NCBI GenBank assembly: GCA_030762935.1
Contig: CM060886.1
Location: 29,800,509 to 29,864,508 of the forward strand
Direction of reading: 5' to 3'
DNA length: 64,000 bases
From: Hymenopus coronatus
Lineage: Eukaryota; Arthropoda; Insecta; Mantodea; Hymenopodidae
Shown: piece by piece, positions 10,560 to 20,189 of the stretch
Numbering within the stretch: the stretch's first letter is position 1
Layout of the letters: the number at the start of each line of letters is the position of its first letter
Translations under genes and position numbers: made by a program
Notes under the pieces: model-generated
What the model was told of the DNA's origin: nothing
The model's database searches: none
Seen by the model: only the letters and a program-made list of their open reading frames with translations

Positions 10560-11740
10560 TGTTCGGCTGTGCCGGTCTTGAGATGTCACAAATGAAAAAT
10601 ATGAGTATGTTATTAGGGTCAACCTGAAAACTAGTAATACATTTTAAATTTGAGCAAAATTGGTTAGATTTTAATTTTTAGGTACTAATTGTGAAGGTTT
10701 CCTAAAATGTCTTAAATGAAAAAAAAATGAGCATGTAATAGGGATCTCCACTGAAAAATAGTAATACATTTTGAATTTGAAAAAAAAGTATGGAATTTTA
10801 GCTTATCATACTAGTAAGGCTATTAAAATGTCTTAAATGAAAAATTGAGCATGCAGATTGGGTCTACACTGAAAAAGTAATACATTTTAATTTAGGCATA
10901 ATTGTAGAGTTTTAGTCTTTCAGTACTAGTAAGTCTATATCATCGCAGAGGTTTCGTAATGTTTTAAATGAACAGTATGAGTGTGTAAATGGGATCTACA
11001 CTGAAAAATGGTAATACATTTTAATTTGAGCAAAATTGCAGAATTTTAGTTTTTCGGTACTAGTAAGGTTAAGTTTCGTAGAATGTTATATATGAAAAAT
11101 ATGAGTAAGTAGTTGGGATCTGCACTGAAAAATAGTCAAACATTTTGAATTTCAGCAAAACTGTTTTAGTTTTTCGTTTCCCGTAAGGTTATGTTTTAGA
11201 GCTTTCGTAAAATATCTTAAATGAAAAGTATGAGTATGTAGTTGGGTTTTGCACCGAAAAATGGTATAACATTTTGATTGTGAACAAAATTGGTGACATT
11301 AAATATTTTCGGTACTATTGAGATTATATCGTCGTAGAGGTTTCGCAAAATGTCTTAAATGAAAAATATGAGTACATAGTTTGGATCTGCACTGAAAAAT
11401 AAGAATACATTTTGAATTTGAGCAAAATTGTAAAGTTTCAGTTTTTCGGTACTAGTAAGATTATGTCGTAGTGGTTTCGTAGAATGTCTTAAATTAAAAA
11501 TATGAGCATGCAGTTGGGGTCTACAATGAAAAATGGCAATTCATTTTGAATTTGAAAAAAAGTGTTCGTATTTAATGTTTTCGGTACTAGTAGATAAGAT
11601 TACATTGTAGTCGAGGTTTCGTAAAATATCTGAAATGAAAAATATGAGTATGTTGTTGGATTCTGCACTGAAAAATAATAATACATTTTGAATTTCAACA
11701 ACATTAGTGAGATTTTATGTTTTTGGTACCAGGGTGGGGA
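10560..11740 (+). repeat. ~125-140 bp tandem repeats, right arm (about 9 units)
   Basis: The box ACTGAAAAATAGTAATACAT or a close variant recurs about every 125-140 bp (near 10750, 10870, 11000, 11125, 11255, 11390, 11530, 11670). Each is preceded by 'TAAATGAAAAATATGAGTATG' type sequence and 'GGTACTAGTAAG'. The array is diverged between units, so it is old or was spread by gene conversion. Confidence 0.85.
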
Positions 11741-11766
11741 GTGAACATATGTAATGCCATAGGAAA

Positions 11767-11952
11767 TTAGGCTTTTTGGTTGAACGTCGGTGATTTATCT
11801 TCTTGTTGTGGTGATGAAGGAATGACGGCGGCTATATACCAGGACATTTTTCTTGCTTCAGATGAAAAAGAAAGAGCGTTTGTTTGGGGCTTGTAAAGAT
11901 ATGTGGGGCTGTTCCCTACTCCAACTATCTTTTTGTAGGTATTTTCTCCCAT
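11767..11952 (-). other. Short open frame shared by both arms
   Basis: A 61-residue minus-strand frame with VGVGNSPTYLYKPQ has a recognisable counterpart in the left arm near 5825-5870 on the plus strand, where the equivalent reads VGIGNTPTFLYKSQ before the frames diverge. Several of the differences are conservative at the protein level. This could be a remnant of a coding sequence captured by the arms. The function is unknown and the evidence weak. Confidence 0.25.
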
Positions 11953-12189
11953 GCGTCTTTTCCAGTTCTGATCAGAACGGTTTTAGCAAGGGCCAGGATT
12001 CCGCGTTTATACTTGTACGCACATAGTAAGTGAAGACTGCTAATGTATTCTCGCTATATTATTGAAATAAAACTTTTTGTAGGTGTATATTATTTATATT
12101 TCGCCTAAATTGTGAAAGCCGAGCTCATAGTTTAGATTTTTTCGGGTAATAATATATTTTTTATCACCAGCGTTTGAGATCCGTATCCG

Positions 12190-12420
12190 TGTTTATGTAT
12201 GTGTGGGTGTACGAATGTATGTATGGTTGTTTGTGTGTATGTGTGTCTGTGAGAGTGTGTATTCAGAGAATTCTTCAGAATGTGTTTGTGCACATGTGTG
12301 TATGAATGCAAGATATCCTTGTGTGTGTGTGCGTGCGTGTGTGTGTGTGCGCGCGCGCTCGTTCGTATGTGTGTATGCAGAGAATTCCAAGGTGTGTGTG
12401 TGTATGCTTTGGTTTAAATA
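12190..12420. repeat. TG-rich low-complexity DNA, right arm
   Basis: TGTG/TGTATG repeats with interspersed 'TATTCAGAGAATTC' boxes, the mirror of the CA-rich DNA at 2990-3420. Frames through it are simple-sequence artefacts. Confidence 0.8.
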
Positions 12421-12708
12421 TATGTGAGCATTCCTTAGGAGGCTAGCTAGTTCATCCCTCCGCCCCCGGCGAAAGTCATATCTGTTTATTTATTTTCTCA
12501 TGTGTTTGAAATCTCTGTTCGTGTGTTTATATGTGCACTAATGTAAGTGTGTAGAATTTATGTCTGAGTGTGTGGGTCAGTGTATATATGTTCCGATGTA
12601 CCGAGCTCGAATCCCCACTGGGTGTTATGTGTTCATCTTATCGCTCTTGTCCTGTACTTTAATTTGTGACATTGATGTGCTTATGTCTGTGTGTGACTGT
12701 GTATATAC

Positions 12709-13986
12709 TACTGAGTCAAGGAAGTTCCAGAAAATTCCCAATAAAACACAAAAAAATGAATGTTTCATCCAATTTTATTTTATCGCCTTCAAAGTAGGCC
12801 CCTTCTGAAATTATACATTTATGCCAACGAATAATCCAATCATCAAAGCATATTTTGTGGGCACTTTTAGGAAACGATGACAATTGTCGCCGCGAATTTT
12901 CCTTTATGTCTTTTATCGACTGAAAACGGGTGCCTCGAAGTGGTAACTTGAGTTTTGGAAAGAGAAAGAAATCACCAGGAGGCAGATCAGGTGAATACTG
13001 TGGCTGTTCGATGAGATTTGTTGAGTTTTTGGCCAGAAATTCGTGTACAATAATAGCCTTGTGAGCTGATGCGCTATCGTGATGCAGAATCTATGAGTTG
13101 TCGTTCCACAAATCTGGCCTGTTTCGCCGTATTTGTTCTCTCTTACGCCGCATAACGCTCAGATAATAGTCTTTATTTACCATCTGACCTTCTGGCAAGA
13201 GCTCTAACACCACGATAATCGAAAAAATCTGTCAACTTGACCTTCAGTTTTGATCGAGTTTGATGTGCCCTTTTAGGTTTCGGTTCAGTTGGAAGGCACC
13301 ATTCGGAAGCTTGTTGACTAGTTTGAGTGTCAAACTCGTAAACCCACGTCTCATCACTAGTTACAATGCGTTTCATGAATGTGGGGTAGGAACTGGCTCG
13401 TTCTAGCATATCTTCAGCAGTCCTTACGCGAATGAGTTTTTGTAGAAAATTCAAGTTTTTCGGAACTAACCGAGCTGCAACGCGTGTCATGCCCAAACAA
13501 TCTTTAAAATTCGTGAGACACAGAAAGTTCAGCGACAATCACTCTCAGACCTAAATTACACCATTTTCTTCACTTTAGCGATTCAGTTCAGTTGAAACCA
13601 TTGATGGCCGACCAGAGCGAGGCAAATCTTCCATATCTTGACCACCTTTGAATGCACTGTACCATTCATATGCAGGTGTTTTTGAAAAAGTCGATTCAGT
13701 GTAAGCCCTCTGTAAAATTTTCAGCGATTCGGCACACGAAATATCATTTGCAATGCAAAATTTGAGACAGATTCTTTCTTCAATGTTTGTATTCATCGTA
13801 AAATCGCAAATCACCTTTGAGTTGAACTAACAAAATGGCGTACTGTAAACAAACTAAATGACAGATTACGATCAAACTCCGCGTGGGTATAGAGGAAAGC
13901 TGTACCAACTTAGCGACAACAATAATTTCGAATCCACTTTTAAACAGAATTTTTAAATGATCAATTCCCTGTACTTTCTTGACAGA
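12709..13986 (-). mobile_element. mariner transposon M1 in right arm
   Basis: Imperfect terminal inverted repeats: CTGAGTCAAGGAAGTTCCAG near 12711, and TCTGTCAAGAAAGTACAGGG read on the minus strand from ~13985. The minus strand carries an N-terminal piece (13575-13814) with ERICLKFCIANDISCAESLK and the LPRSGRPS box. A second piece (13173-13538) has the first catalytic box SDETWVYEFD, where active family members have GDETW. Further downstream frames with HHDNA- and YSPD-like boxes are visible but broken. It interrupts the B-box tandem array and is absent from the left arm. Confidence 0.8.
13173..13814 (-). pseudogene. mariner transposase, broken (M1)
   Basis: The DNA-binding half and the first part of the DD34D catalytic domain lie on the minus strand in two frames separated by stops around 13540-13575. 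Family proteins are ~345 residues in one frame. Here no frame exceeds 121 residues. The linker box LPRSGRPS and the catalytic DETW are intact, and the remaining catalytic boxes lie in decayed frames toward 12800. Inactive. Confidence 0.75.
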
Positions 13987-15118
13987 ATGCATGTTCCAAT
14001 GTCCCGAGTCCAATTCCCCCTTGAAGGTGTTCGTTCATGGTAGCGTTATTGTCCTGTACTTGCATTTGTGATATTGATGTGTATGAATGCATGTCTGTGG
14101 GTCTGTGTATGTATGTTCCGATGTCCCGAGTTCGATTCCCCCTTGGGCGTGTTTGCTCATCGGAGCGCTCTTGTCATGTATTTGAATTTGCGATATTGAT
14201 AAGTTTATGAATGTATGTCGTGTGAGTATGTATGTTCCGATGCCCCGAGTTCGATTTCCCGTTGAGAGGTTTGTTCATCGTAGTGTTTTGTAATGTATTT
14301 GAATTTGTGATGTTGATATGTGCATGAATGTATGTCTGTGTATGTATGTTCCGATGTCCCAAGTTTAATTCCCCTGTGGGAATGTTTGTTCGTCGTAGCG
14401 CTCTTGTCATGTATTTGAATTTGTGATGATTTGTCGTTATTTAATGCCTGAAGTGTTGAATTAATGGCCCAAGTATATTTCCATCCCCCACCCTCTACAA
14501 TAAAATTAAAAATAAATAAACTATTCACATTTCCCTTAATATCCTCAAGAGTTATATATTTCAAGATTCGTTCCCCTTAAATTTTGCCATGTTGTGTTTT
14601 GGAGTTTTTAATGCGGATTGCGCTAAATGAAACGCTGAAATGTTGATATTTTTTAAATGCTGTTATTGAATACTTCAGACTTTTTCGTGTACAAACAGGT
14701 AAAGTATGATACCATCTTATGATCGCATGGCTTGAAATGACTGTTCATACTGCATTAAGTTAATTATAGTAATTATTCAAATCGAGCATTGTTTAAGCAT
14801 TTCATTGTGTAATGATAGAATGAATCTGAAACCAGAATTGGAATTTCCATTAAATTGCAGCTGAAAATGACATCTCCATGTACTTCAACAATTGGAGCCA
14901 GGGCGCGATATTTCCCTATATTTCGCGATTTTCTGTGGAGCGTGGGCGTTTGGGCTCATACTGCATCAATGATCAATGATTGATAGCTGTCACATATGCA
15001 TATAATTGCTCTAATTATTATTAAAATGTTTGGATATGCACATTTTGGATATGTAAATTAATTGCTCTATATATTATTATGCAAATTAGTGCCAGAATGC
15101 CTAATATTTACCTACTTA

Positions 15119-15376
15119 TGTACATATCTTTATAATATATGCCTTTTTAATCGAATTTCGTTACAGGCATTTTTGAGAAAATCGAAAGTTTAAAATGTTT
15201 TTACGATGTAAAGGGTAGTTTGGGCTGGAGGGATTTTCCTCAAAATCTTTGTGTCGCATCCTCGGAAGATACTAAGCTTAAATACCAAGTTTGGTATTTT
15301 ACCAACTTTCCGTTTTTGAGTTATCGTGTTCACGACACACGGTTACACTGACACGCGGACCTTTTTCTAAAGAGCA
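15119..15376 (+). repeat. XR1, right half of the copy split by the giant element
   Basis: Begins TGTACATATCTTTATAAT, exactly where the left half (ending 1890) broke off in the family order. It then continues with GCATTTTTGAGAAAATCGAA, 'GTAAAGGGTAGTTTGGG', 'GAAGATACTAAGCTTAAATACCAAGTTTGG' and the ACACACGG region. Confidence 0.75.
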
Positions 15377-16104
15377 ATCACATGACTCTCTCGACATCTC
15401 TGTAACAACTTATTTTTAAAAAGCTTATTCATCTATCTACTTAATGAAGATAACATTAGCAGAAACAGTCTTATTACTTGCTTCCTTATAAGTAGAAAGG
15501 AAATAAGGGAATAAACTTGGCTAAATCAACAGTCAAATGCTTTAAAATGCGGTTGATATGGGATTGAAGTCCGTTTCTTTGTGTGGCCAGGAGTTGATAA
15601 ATTCCCGCATGAAAAAACGTTCAAGTATTTTAAAGCTAAAACTAATAGCAGCGAATACCTCGAAAACGGCGAACTCCACGTAAAAAAAAAAAAAAAACTA
15701 TTACAAAAATTGTGTGTTTTAACCAGTTCTACATTCAATCATAATAAATTTTGTTTATCTCTTAAGGTTTACCAGATATGTAACATCATCCAGAATAAAG
15801 AGGTCTGTAATGGCTATTTATATAAAATTCAAGATATAAAATTCAATTATTTGTCGTGTAGATATCTTTAATATACAGTATTTTAGTTAAAATTATTGGA
15901 GCTATTTTTGCAAAAATAAACATTTTCGAAAATTTGTGCATGTAAAGGTAGTTTGGGGGGGGATTTTCTTCAAAATCTTAGTGTCGCATCCTTGGAAGAT
16001 AAAAAACGTATATGCCAAGTTTGGTACCGATTTTTCATTTTTGAGTTATCGTGTTCACAGGCACACGGTCACACACGGACTTTTTTTTCTTTAAATATTC
16101 CTTT
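15377..16104 (+). repeat. XR1 dispersed repeat, second tandem copy
   Basis: Starts ATCACATGACTCTCTCGACA and shows the complete order of XR1 landmarks up to the 'CACACGGAC' region, then is cut by the SINE at 16105. Confidence 0.75.
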
Positions 16105-16395
16105 TTATACAGAGACGCTCTTTAATTGCTGTGGTTCTCAGCGTCCTATTCTCTATTGGGCCTGAAATACCGTTAAATTCTGCTCAGAGGCCTCTCTATC
16201 GGGGTGAGGTTCTTTTACGTGCCGTAAATCTACAACACGGGACAAACAGCTTTACTTCCCTTTCGAAGGAAGCCATGCTAAGGATTTTAACGCCTGAAAA
16301 AAGCCATCGTCCTCCGCCGGGTTTGAACCCGCGACCTTGGGTATATGAAGTAGTATGGTAACCATTATACCACGGAAGGCGCCTAGTTCCCCCAA
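16105..16395 (-). mobile_element. tRNA-derived SINE S5, near full length
   Basis: On the minus strand, CCGTGGTATAATGGTTACCA (A box) and GCGGGTTCAAACCCGGCGG (B box) head the element. A body follows with GACGATGGCTTTTTTCAGGC and CATAGAGAGGCC-type sequence. Two shorter copies are at 3103 and 47028. It is embedded at the end of an XR1 copy. Confidence 0.8.
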
Positions 16396-16960
16396 GGATG
16401 GTGGCCAAGTTAGTTGGCGAAAGCTTGAGGAGTTACCCAAATCGCACCTGGCTTTTAGCCCGAGTAACCACAATAATTACACTTTGTTATTTAATCAATT
16501 CAAGTTGCAAGGTAATATATATTATACTATAAGGCTCTTGGCATTCTTAATTTTTAAGCTTTCATTTGTTAAACTCGTGTCGCAAAGTATTCTCGCTTTA
16601 TATATTTAAATGCTTAAAAAGAAAAAGGAAATGTCTATCTGAAATTTGTTGTTTCAGTATATCAATGCAAGAAAAATCAATCAAATTACTATTGTAGATT
16701 AACATGGAATTTCAAACCTCCCTTCCGTATATTGGTAATTTCTGTTGAAATTAGTTTTCCGCTCTTGCTTATCTTACTGAATTTAAAAGAACCATCTCTT
16801 CTTTGTAGACCTTTAATGGGATAAATCAATATTTTAATGCGAAGGAAATCATTTAACGCAATGCTACTATTTTATTTAACTGTATCTTTTGCTAATTACC
16901 TGTGTTTAGTGACAGCACAAAGGCAAATAATAATTTCTAAATGAATTGTTTTCTCAACAG

Positions 16961-17133
16961 GCTTTGATTATGTCGTTAAAAAAATTGAGCAGGCCAGAAT
17001 ATGCTTTGGTTCTGGAGAAGAGAGGTTTGCTGTTAGTTCCCGATGCCAGTATGGACCCGAAAATATACCGACAATTTCACCGAATAGATATAACACAGAT
17101 ATCTCTGGAGCATTTTACAACATTCTAAATAAG
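16961..17133 (+). CDS. Exon A (internal) of PG-rich sperm-tail/ciliary-like protein
   Basis: The acceptor TTTTCTCAACAG precedes 16961 and the donor AAG|GTAATC follows 17133. Only the frame starting FDYVVKKIEQARICFGSG (57 codons, split codon at the start) runs open from acceptor to donor. An overlapping frame with a Met at 16970 stops at 17126, just before the donor, and is a shadow. The residues include FGSGEERFAV and YGPENIPTISPNRYNTD. Repeats of sperm-tail PG-rich and outer-dense-fibre-3-like proteins look like this: a Gly/Phe/Arg core followed by a Pro-Gly/Tyr-Asn turn. Such proteins lie in or on axonemal microtubules. Family assignment is by motif only. Confidence 0.65.
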
Positions 17134-17289
17134 GTAATCATTATTATTTAACTCATTAGCTATATAATATAACAATTCAATTATCAAATAATATTTCTAG
17201 GATTTATAGCAGAATACTCTATTAAAATGTCTTAAAATATATACAAGTGGAGTATTACAATTTTATCAAATGTTGCTATGACGCTCGCT

Positions 17290-18620
17290 CGACTGATCTC
17301 TCTACTTCAGCTATACTCTCCAATCACTGTCGAAATTGAATTTTTCAGTTTTTTTTTCTTCTTCTTTGAGTGGAGGGGATGACTGGGAGGATATGTGGCA
17401 CTCTCCGCTCGGTCGGCATTCTCCTCCTCCGGAAGAGATAGGAAGAACGAGAAAAGAGGTGTGTCTGGACATAACTTAGGCAGTACTGCAGTTTGCATCT
17501 GCGCATTCAGAGTTACGGGACATGGATCGGCAAAGCGAGGAAAGAATGCCGGGATGCAGGCTTGACCGAAGCCCTGCTTACGCCCTTGAGAAGCCTGCGA
17601 GAAAAATTAAGGACTTTTGGGAAAGGAAGCAGGCAGTGGTTAGAGTTTAGGATGTCGGAAGTGGCCTTCCGAGTGTCTGACCACTCCTGACAGTGTACTG
17701 CAGAGTCGTCGACTGTCGTCTGGAGGGCTTTCACATTCTCCTTGACGACTTTGTGATATCGAACCTTGCAACATGAATTAGGCTCTGATGGCTCTTGTAG
17801 CCAGCTGGTGTATTCCTCAAGTTGTTGCTTTAATATCTGCACTATCTCTCCGCTGGCAGCCTCCTCCAGGTCCGTCAGTTTCGCCCTCAATTTCAGAATT
17901 TTGGAGTGAAAGTTCTGAACGATGTCGCGTAGGCCCTGGAATTCGCTCAAGCCCGAATGTGGTGGTAATGTCTATGATACAGAAGTGGGTAGTGCTGATG
18001 GGCTAGCTGCGGTGCTGATTGCCTGCTCTTGGGGTAGCGTGGGCAGTGGGCCTGCCCGATGTGGTGTATTATTCAGTTCATATTGATTCAGCCTTTTCTA
18101 GAGTAGCTCATATTTTTTCAAGATGTAAATTATGGCTGACTTTTACACTTCATGCAAATTGTGCCTGAATATTTTTATTCGCATTTATTTACATATTGGA
18201 CGAGATATATATTGGGCTCATATACATTTTATTATACATTAATTGCAACCACATGTGGCCCAGAACCGGCGGTGGCGGACGTCCTGCCCAATGCATTTGC
18301 GATCCAGGTATTGGTGCCATGAAATGACACCTCGGCGGTGAAGAGCAGACTTCCTGGCTGTAACCGTAGCCTCAACAGCGAATACAAGGCCGGTGGCGTT
18401 ACTGCCTGCTGGCCTCGACGACAGTAGTCACCTTAATAAGGGCAACTCTGACGCTAAGTCAGTATCCGGGCACAAAATAAAGCTTATACAAAAAGGAAAC
18501 TTGAGGACGGCTGCCTTGATGTGCATAAAGCCAAGATCTGTGCTAGACGCCATATTGATTCCTAGTAAACGCAAAGCGAAGGCTATTTATTACATACAAT
18601 GTAAGCAAATTCAAACTTTA
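17290..18620 (-). other. GC-richer block with a coiled-coil-like frame; unidentified
   Basis: The base composition is clearly less AT-rich than its neighbours. The minus strand has a 145-residue frame (17513-17950) beginning SEFQGLRDIVQNFHSKILKL, with heptad-like Leu/Ile spacing in its first ~50 residues (ILKLRAKLTDLEEAAS, IVQILKQQLEEY). It has no catalytic motif. The second half (18240-18620) is also GC-richer, without a long frame. It is probably the gag/ORF1-like part of an unrecognised retroelement, but a host-gene origin is not excluded. Confidence 0.35.
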
Positions 18621-18759
18621 AAATAATAAAGCACAGCATATGAAATAAAAATCTTATGTGTGGCATACACATGACCTCTGCTTGCTCTCTTACAAACTAT
18701 TTATACAGCTGCTTATTCTTCTGTTTCTTATTAATACAGATATTTGTATATCTGTATTA

Positions 18760-19075
18760 ATAAACGTTTCGTTATAGGTATAAACGCTAGTCAAATATTT
18801 TCAACGCCTACCGCTATGTGATGCTTTAAAATCACATTCTATTTGCATGAACCTAAAAAAAGAAAAGAAAAAAGCCTGGATTGCAAATTCCAGGTGAAAA
18901 AATGTGTATGTATTTGAACATTTTAATCACTAACCATCTGTCAGTATCTCGCAAAAGGTTAATTTCACAAAAAAAAAAAAAAAAAAAAAATGTACATGAC
19001 AAATTGTAGGCTTTAACAGGAGTGTGTAGTAAGATTTGATCTATCTCAAACGGTTTACCAGTTATAAAAAATCTG
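18760..19075 (+). repeat. XR1 dispersed repeat, diverged partial copy
   Basis: Shows 'TGTACATGACAAATTGTAGG', a poly(A) stretch where others have 'CACGAAAAAAATG', and 'CGGTTTACCAGTTAT', then runs into the next copy at 19078. Confidence 0.55.
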
Positions 19076-19077
19076 AT

Positions 19078-20070
19078 GTTCACCAATCACAAGACTTTCT
19101 CTACATCTTTATAACAAATTATTGTCAATAAGCTAATTCTTCTATCTATTTAACGCTAAAACATTAGCAGAAACGGTCTTATTATTTAGCTCCTTTATAA
19201 GTAGAACGGAAATAAAAGAATACGTGCCCGCCTGGGTAGTGTGGTGGTAGCGTGTCTGCTTCATACTCAAAAGGTTGTGAGGTCGAATCTCGCTTAGGGT
19301 AAGTTGCCCGGATGAGGGTTTTTTCAGGGTTTTCCCTTATCCTGAAAAGACGAATGTCGAGTAACTTTAAGCTCCATGGACCCTGAGATCATTTGAGCAT
19401 CATTTCACCAATTCCATTCATCGTCCGATATGACCAACTAGATTAAAGGACGTTATGATAGGGAGAAAAAAAAAAAAAAAAAAAGGAATACACAATAACA
19501 ATGAATGTCTCGAAAAAGCCCACTCCATGATAAAAATTTATATGACATAAATTGTATGTTTTATTATGATCTACACTTTTTTTTTTTTAGCAAGCTTTTG
19601 TCTATCTTACGGTTTACTAGTTATGCAAAATTCAATTAAAATCATCCAGAATAAAGAGCTATTTGGAGACTATCCCCTTGAAAATCCAAGATATACATTA
19701 TTTTATTTGGCAGGTAAATATCTTAAATATAAGAGATTTTAATAAAAATCGTTCGAGCTATTTTTGAGAAAATCAAAATTTTAAAAAATGTTTCCAAGTA
19801 AAGGGCAGTTTGGGGTGGAGGAATTTTCTTGAAAATCTTCGTGCCACGTCCTTGGAAGGTATCAAACTTAAATACCAAGTTTGGTATTTAACGGTATTTT
19901 CGTTTTTGAGCTAAGCTGTCCACAGACACATACGCACGACCTTTTTACAATAATGTTCTTTTTATTCAGGGAGACCCAAAACATGTATTTCCGGTGAAAT
20001 TTCGGTATCGAATTTTTGGGTGCAATACAATGCCTTCTCTGTGCACTATCTACACAGTACGTGTAGAGAA
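19078..20070 (+). repeat. XR1 dispersed repeat, near full length, SINE-interrupted
   Basis: From CAATCACAAGACTTTCTCTA to TGTAGAGAAAGTAAAAAG at ~20070, with every landmark in order: palindrome box at ~19875, 'TCCGGTGAAATTTCGGTATC', and a terminal hairpin CTTCTCTGTGCACTAT...GTGTAGAGAAAG. The SINE at 19225-19484 splits its left part. Confidence 0.8.
19225..19484 (+). mobile_element. tRNA-derived SINE S1 in XR1
   Basis: The A box GGGTAGTGTGGTGGTAGCGT and the B box GAGGTCGAATCTC are followed by a body with 'GGGTTTTCCCTTATCCTGA' and a long poly(A). Target repeats GAATAC lie at 19219-19224 and 19486-19491. Sister copies are at 42025 (plus) and 32230 (minus). Confidence 0.85.
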
Positions 20071-20074
20071 AGTA

Positions 20075-20186
20075 AAAAGTCGTCCAGACTGAAGTGGGCT
20101 TCAAAGCTATGGTCAGAGAATTCAAGAAATACATTTTATTTATCGTGCAAAAGTTTTAAACATTTGGTATTTTAATAAAAATCGTT
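20075..20186 (+). repeat. XR1 fragment
   Basis: Short piece covering 'GTCCAGACTGAAGTGGGC', 'AAATACATTTTATTTATCG' and 'AAAATCGTTAGAGACC'. It abuts the oppositely oriented copy at 20190. Confidence 0.5.
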
Positions 20187-20189
20187 AGA

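Larger units (their letters stand above)
12580..14440 (+). repeat. B-box-bearing ~115 bp tandem repeat, right arm, split by a mariner
   Basis: Units start near 12580, 13990, 14115, 14230 and 14345, each with TATGTTCCGATGTCCCGAGT, a TTCGATTCCCC box, 'GTTCATCGTAGCGCTCTTG' and 'TGTATTTGAATTTGTGATATTGAT'. The mariner at 12709-13986 lies between the first and second units. The box resembles the pol III B box, but no A box was seen at a proper distance. Confidence 0.75.
1891..15118. mobile_element. Giant long-inverted-repeat (foldback-like) element
   Basis: The segment is a long imperfect palindrome. Its left arm (~1891-7090) read on the minus strand follows the right arm (~10020-15118) landmark by landmark. 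Examples are a 28-bp exact match between 6999-7026 and 10088-10115, the GAAAATCGCGAAATAT boxes at ~2042 and ~14915, the tandem-repeat blocks, the TTAGG-like blocks and the outer ends TAAGTAGG / CCTACTTA. Both ends abut the same XR1 repeat, which continues across the gap with a 4-bp TGTG/TGTA overlap, as expected of a transposed unit with a target duplication. Later insertions (SINEs, an IS630-like element, a mariner) account for the length differences between the arms. No transposase of its own was recognised, so it is probably non-autonomous. Foldback elements of insects have long, internally repetitive inverted repeats like these. A segmental inverted duplication is the alternative, but the XR1 empty-site evidence argues against it. 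Confidence 0.75.
10020..15118 (-). repeat. Right inverted arm of giant element
   Basis: Mirror image of the left arm. The inner segment 10020-10270 pairs with 6830-7090, 10380-10570 with 6420-6630, 10570-11740 with 5990-6420, 11740-11990 with 5765-5995, 12060-12190 with 3450-3600, 12190-12560 with 2850-3450, 13987-14440 with 2560-2850, and 14440-15118 with 1891-2560. It lacks the two SINEs and the IS630-like element of the left arm but carries its own mariner at 12709-13986. Confidence 0.75.

Noticed and set aside
10560..11740. Regularly spaced repeats suggesting a CRISPR array
   Set aside because: Units are ~125-140 bp, diverged and lack unique spacers, and the window is eukaryotic.
12193..12427. 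Cys/Val-rich and His/Thr-rich frames on both strands
   Set aside because: Low-complexity TG-repeat DNA inside the right arm; open by composition.
1891..15118. Maverick/Polinton identity for the giant element
   Set aside because: No polymerase, integrase or capsid-type genes, the termini differ, and the target overlap is not the usual 6 bp.
16946..17128. Met-initiated 60-residue frame as a gene
   Set aside because: It crosses the splice acceptor and stops before the donor; the neighbouring frame is the one that continues into the later exons.
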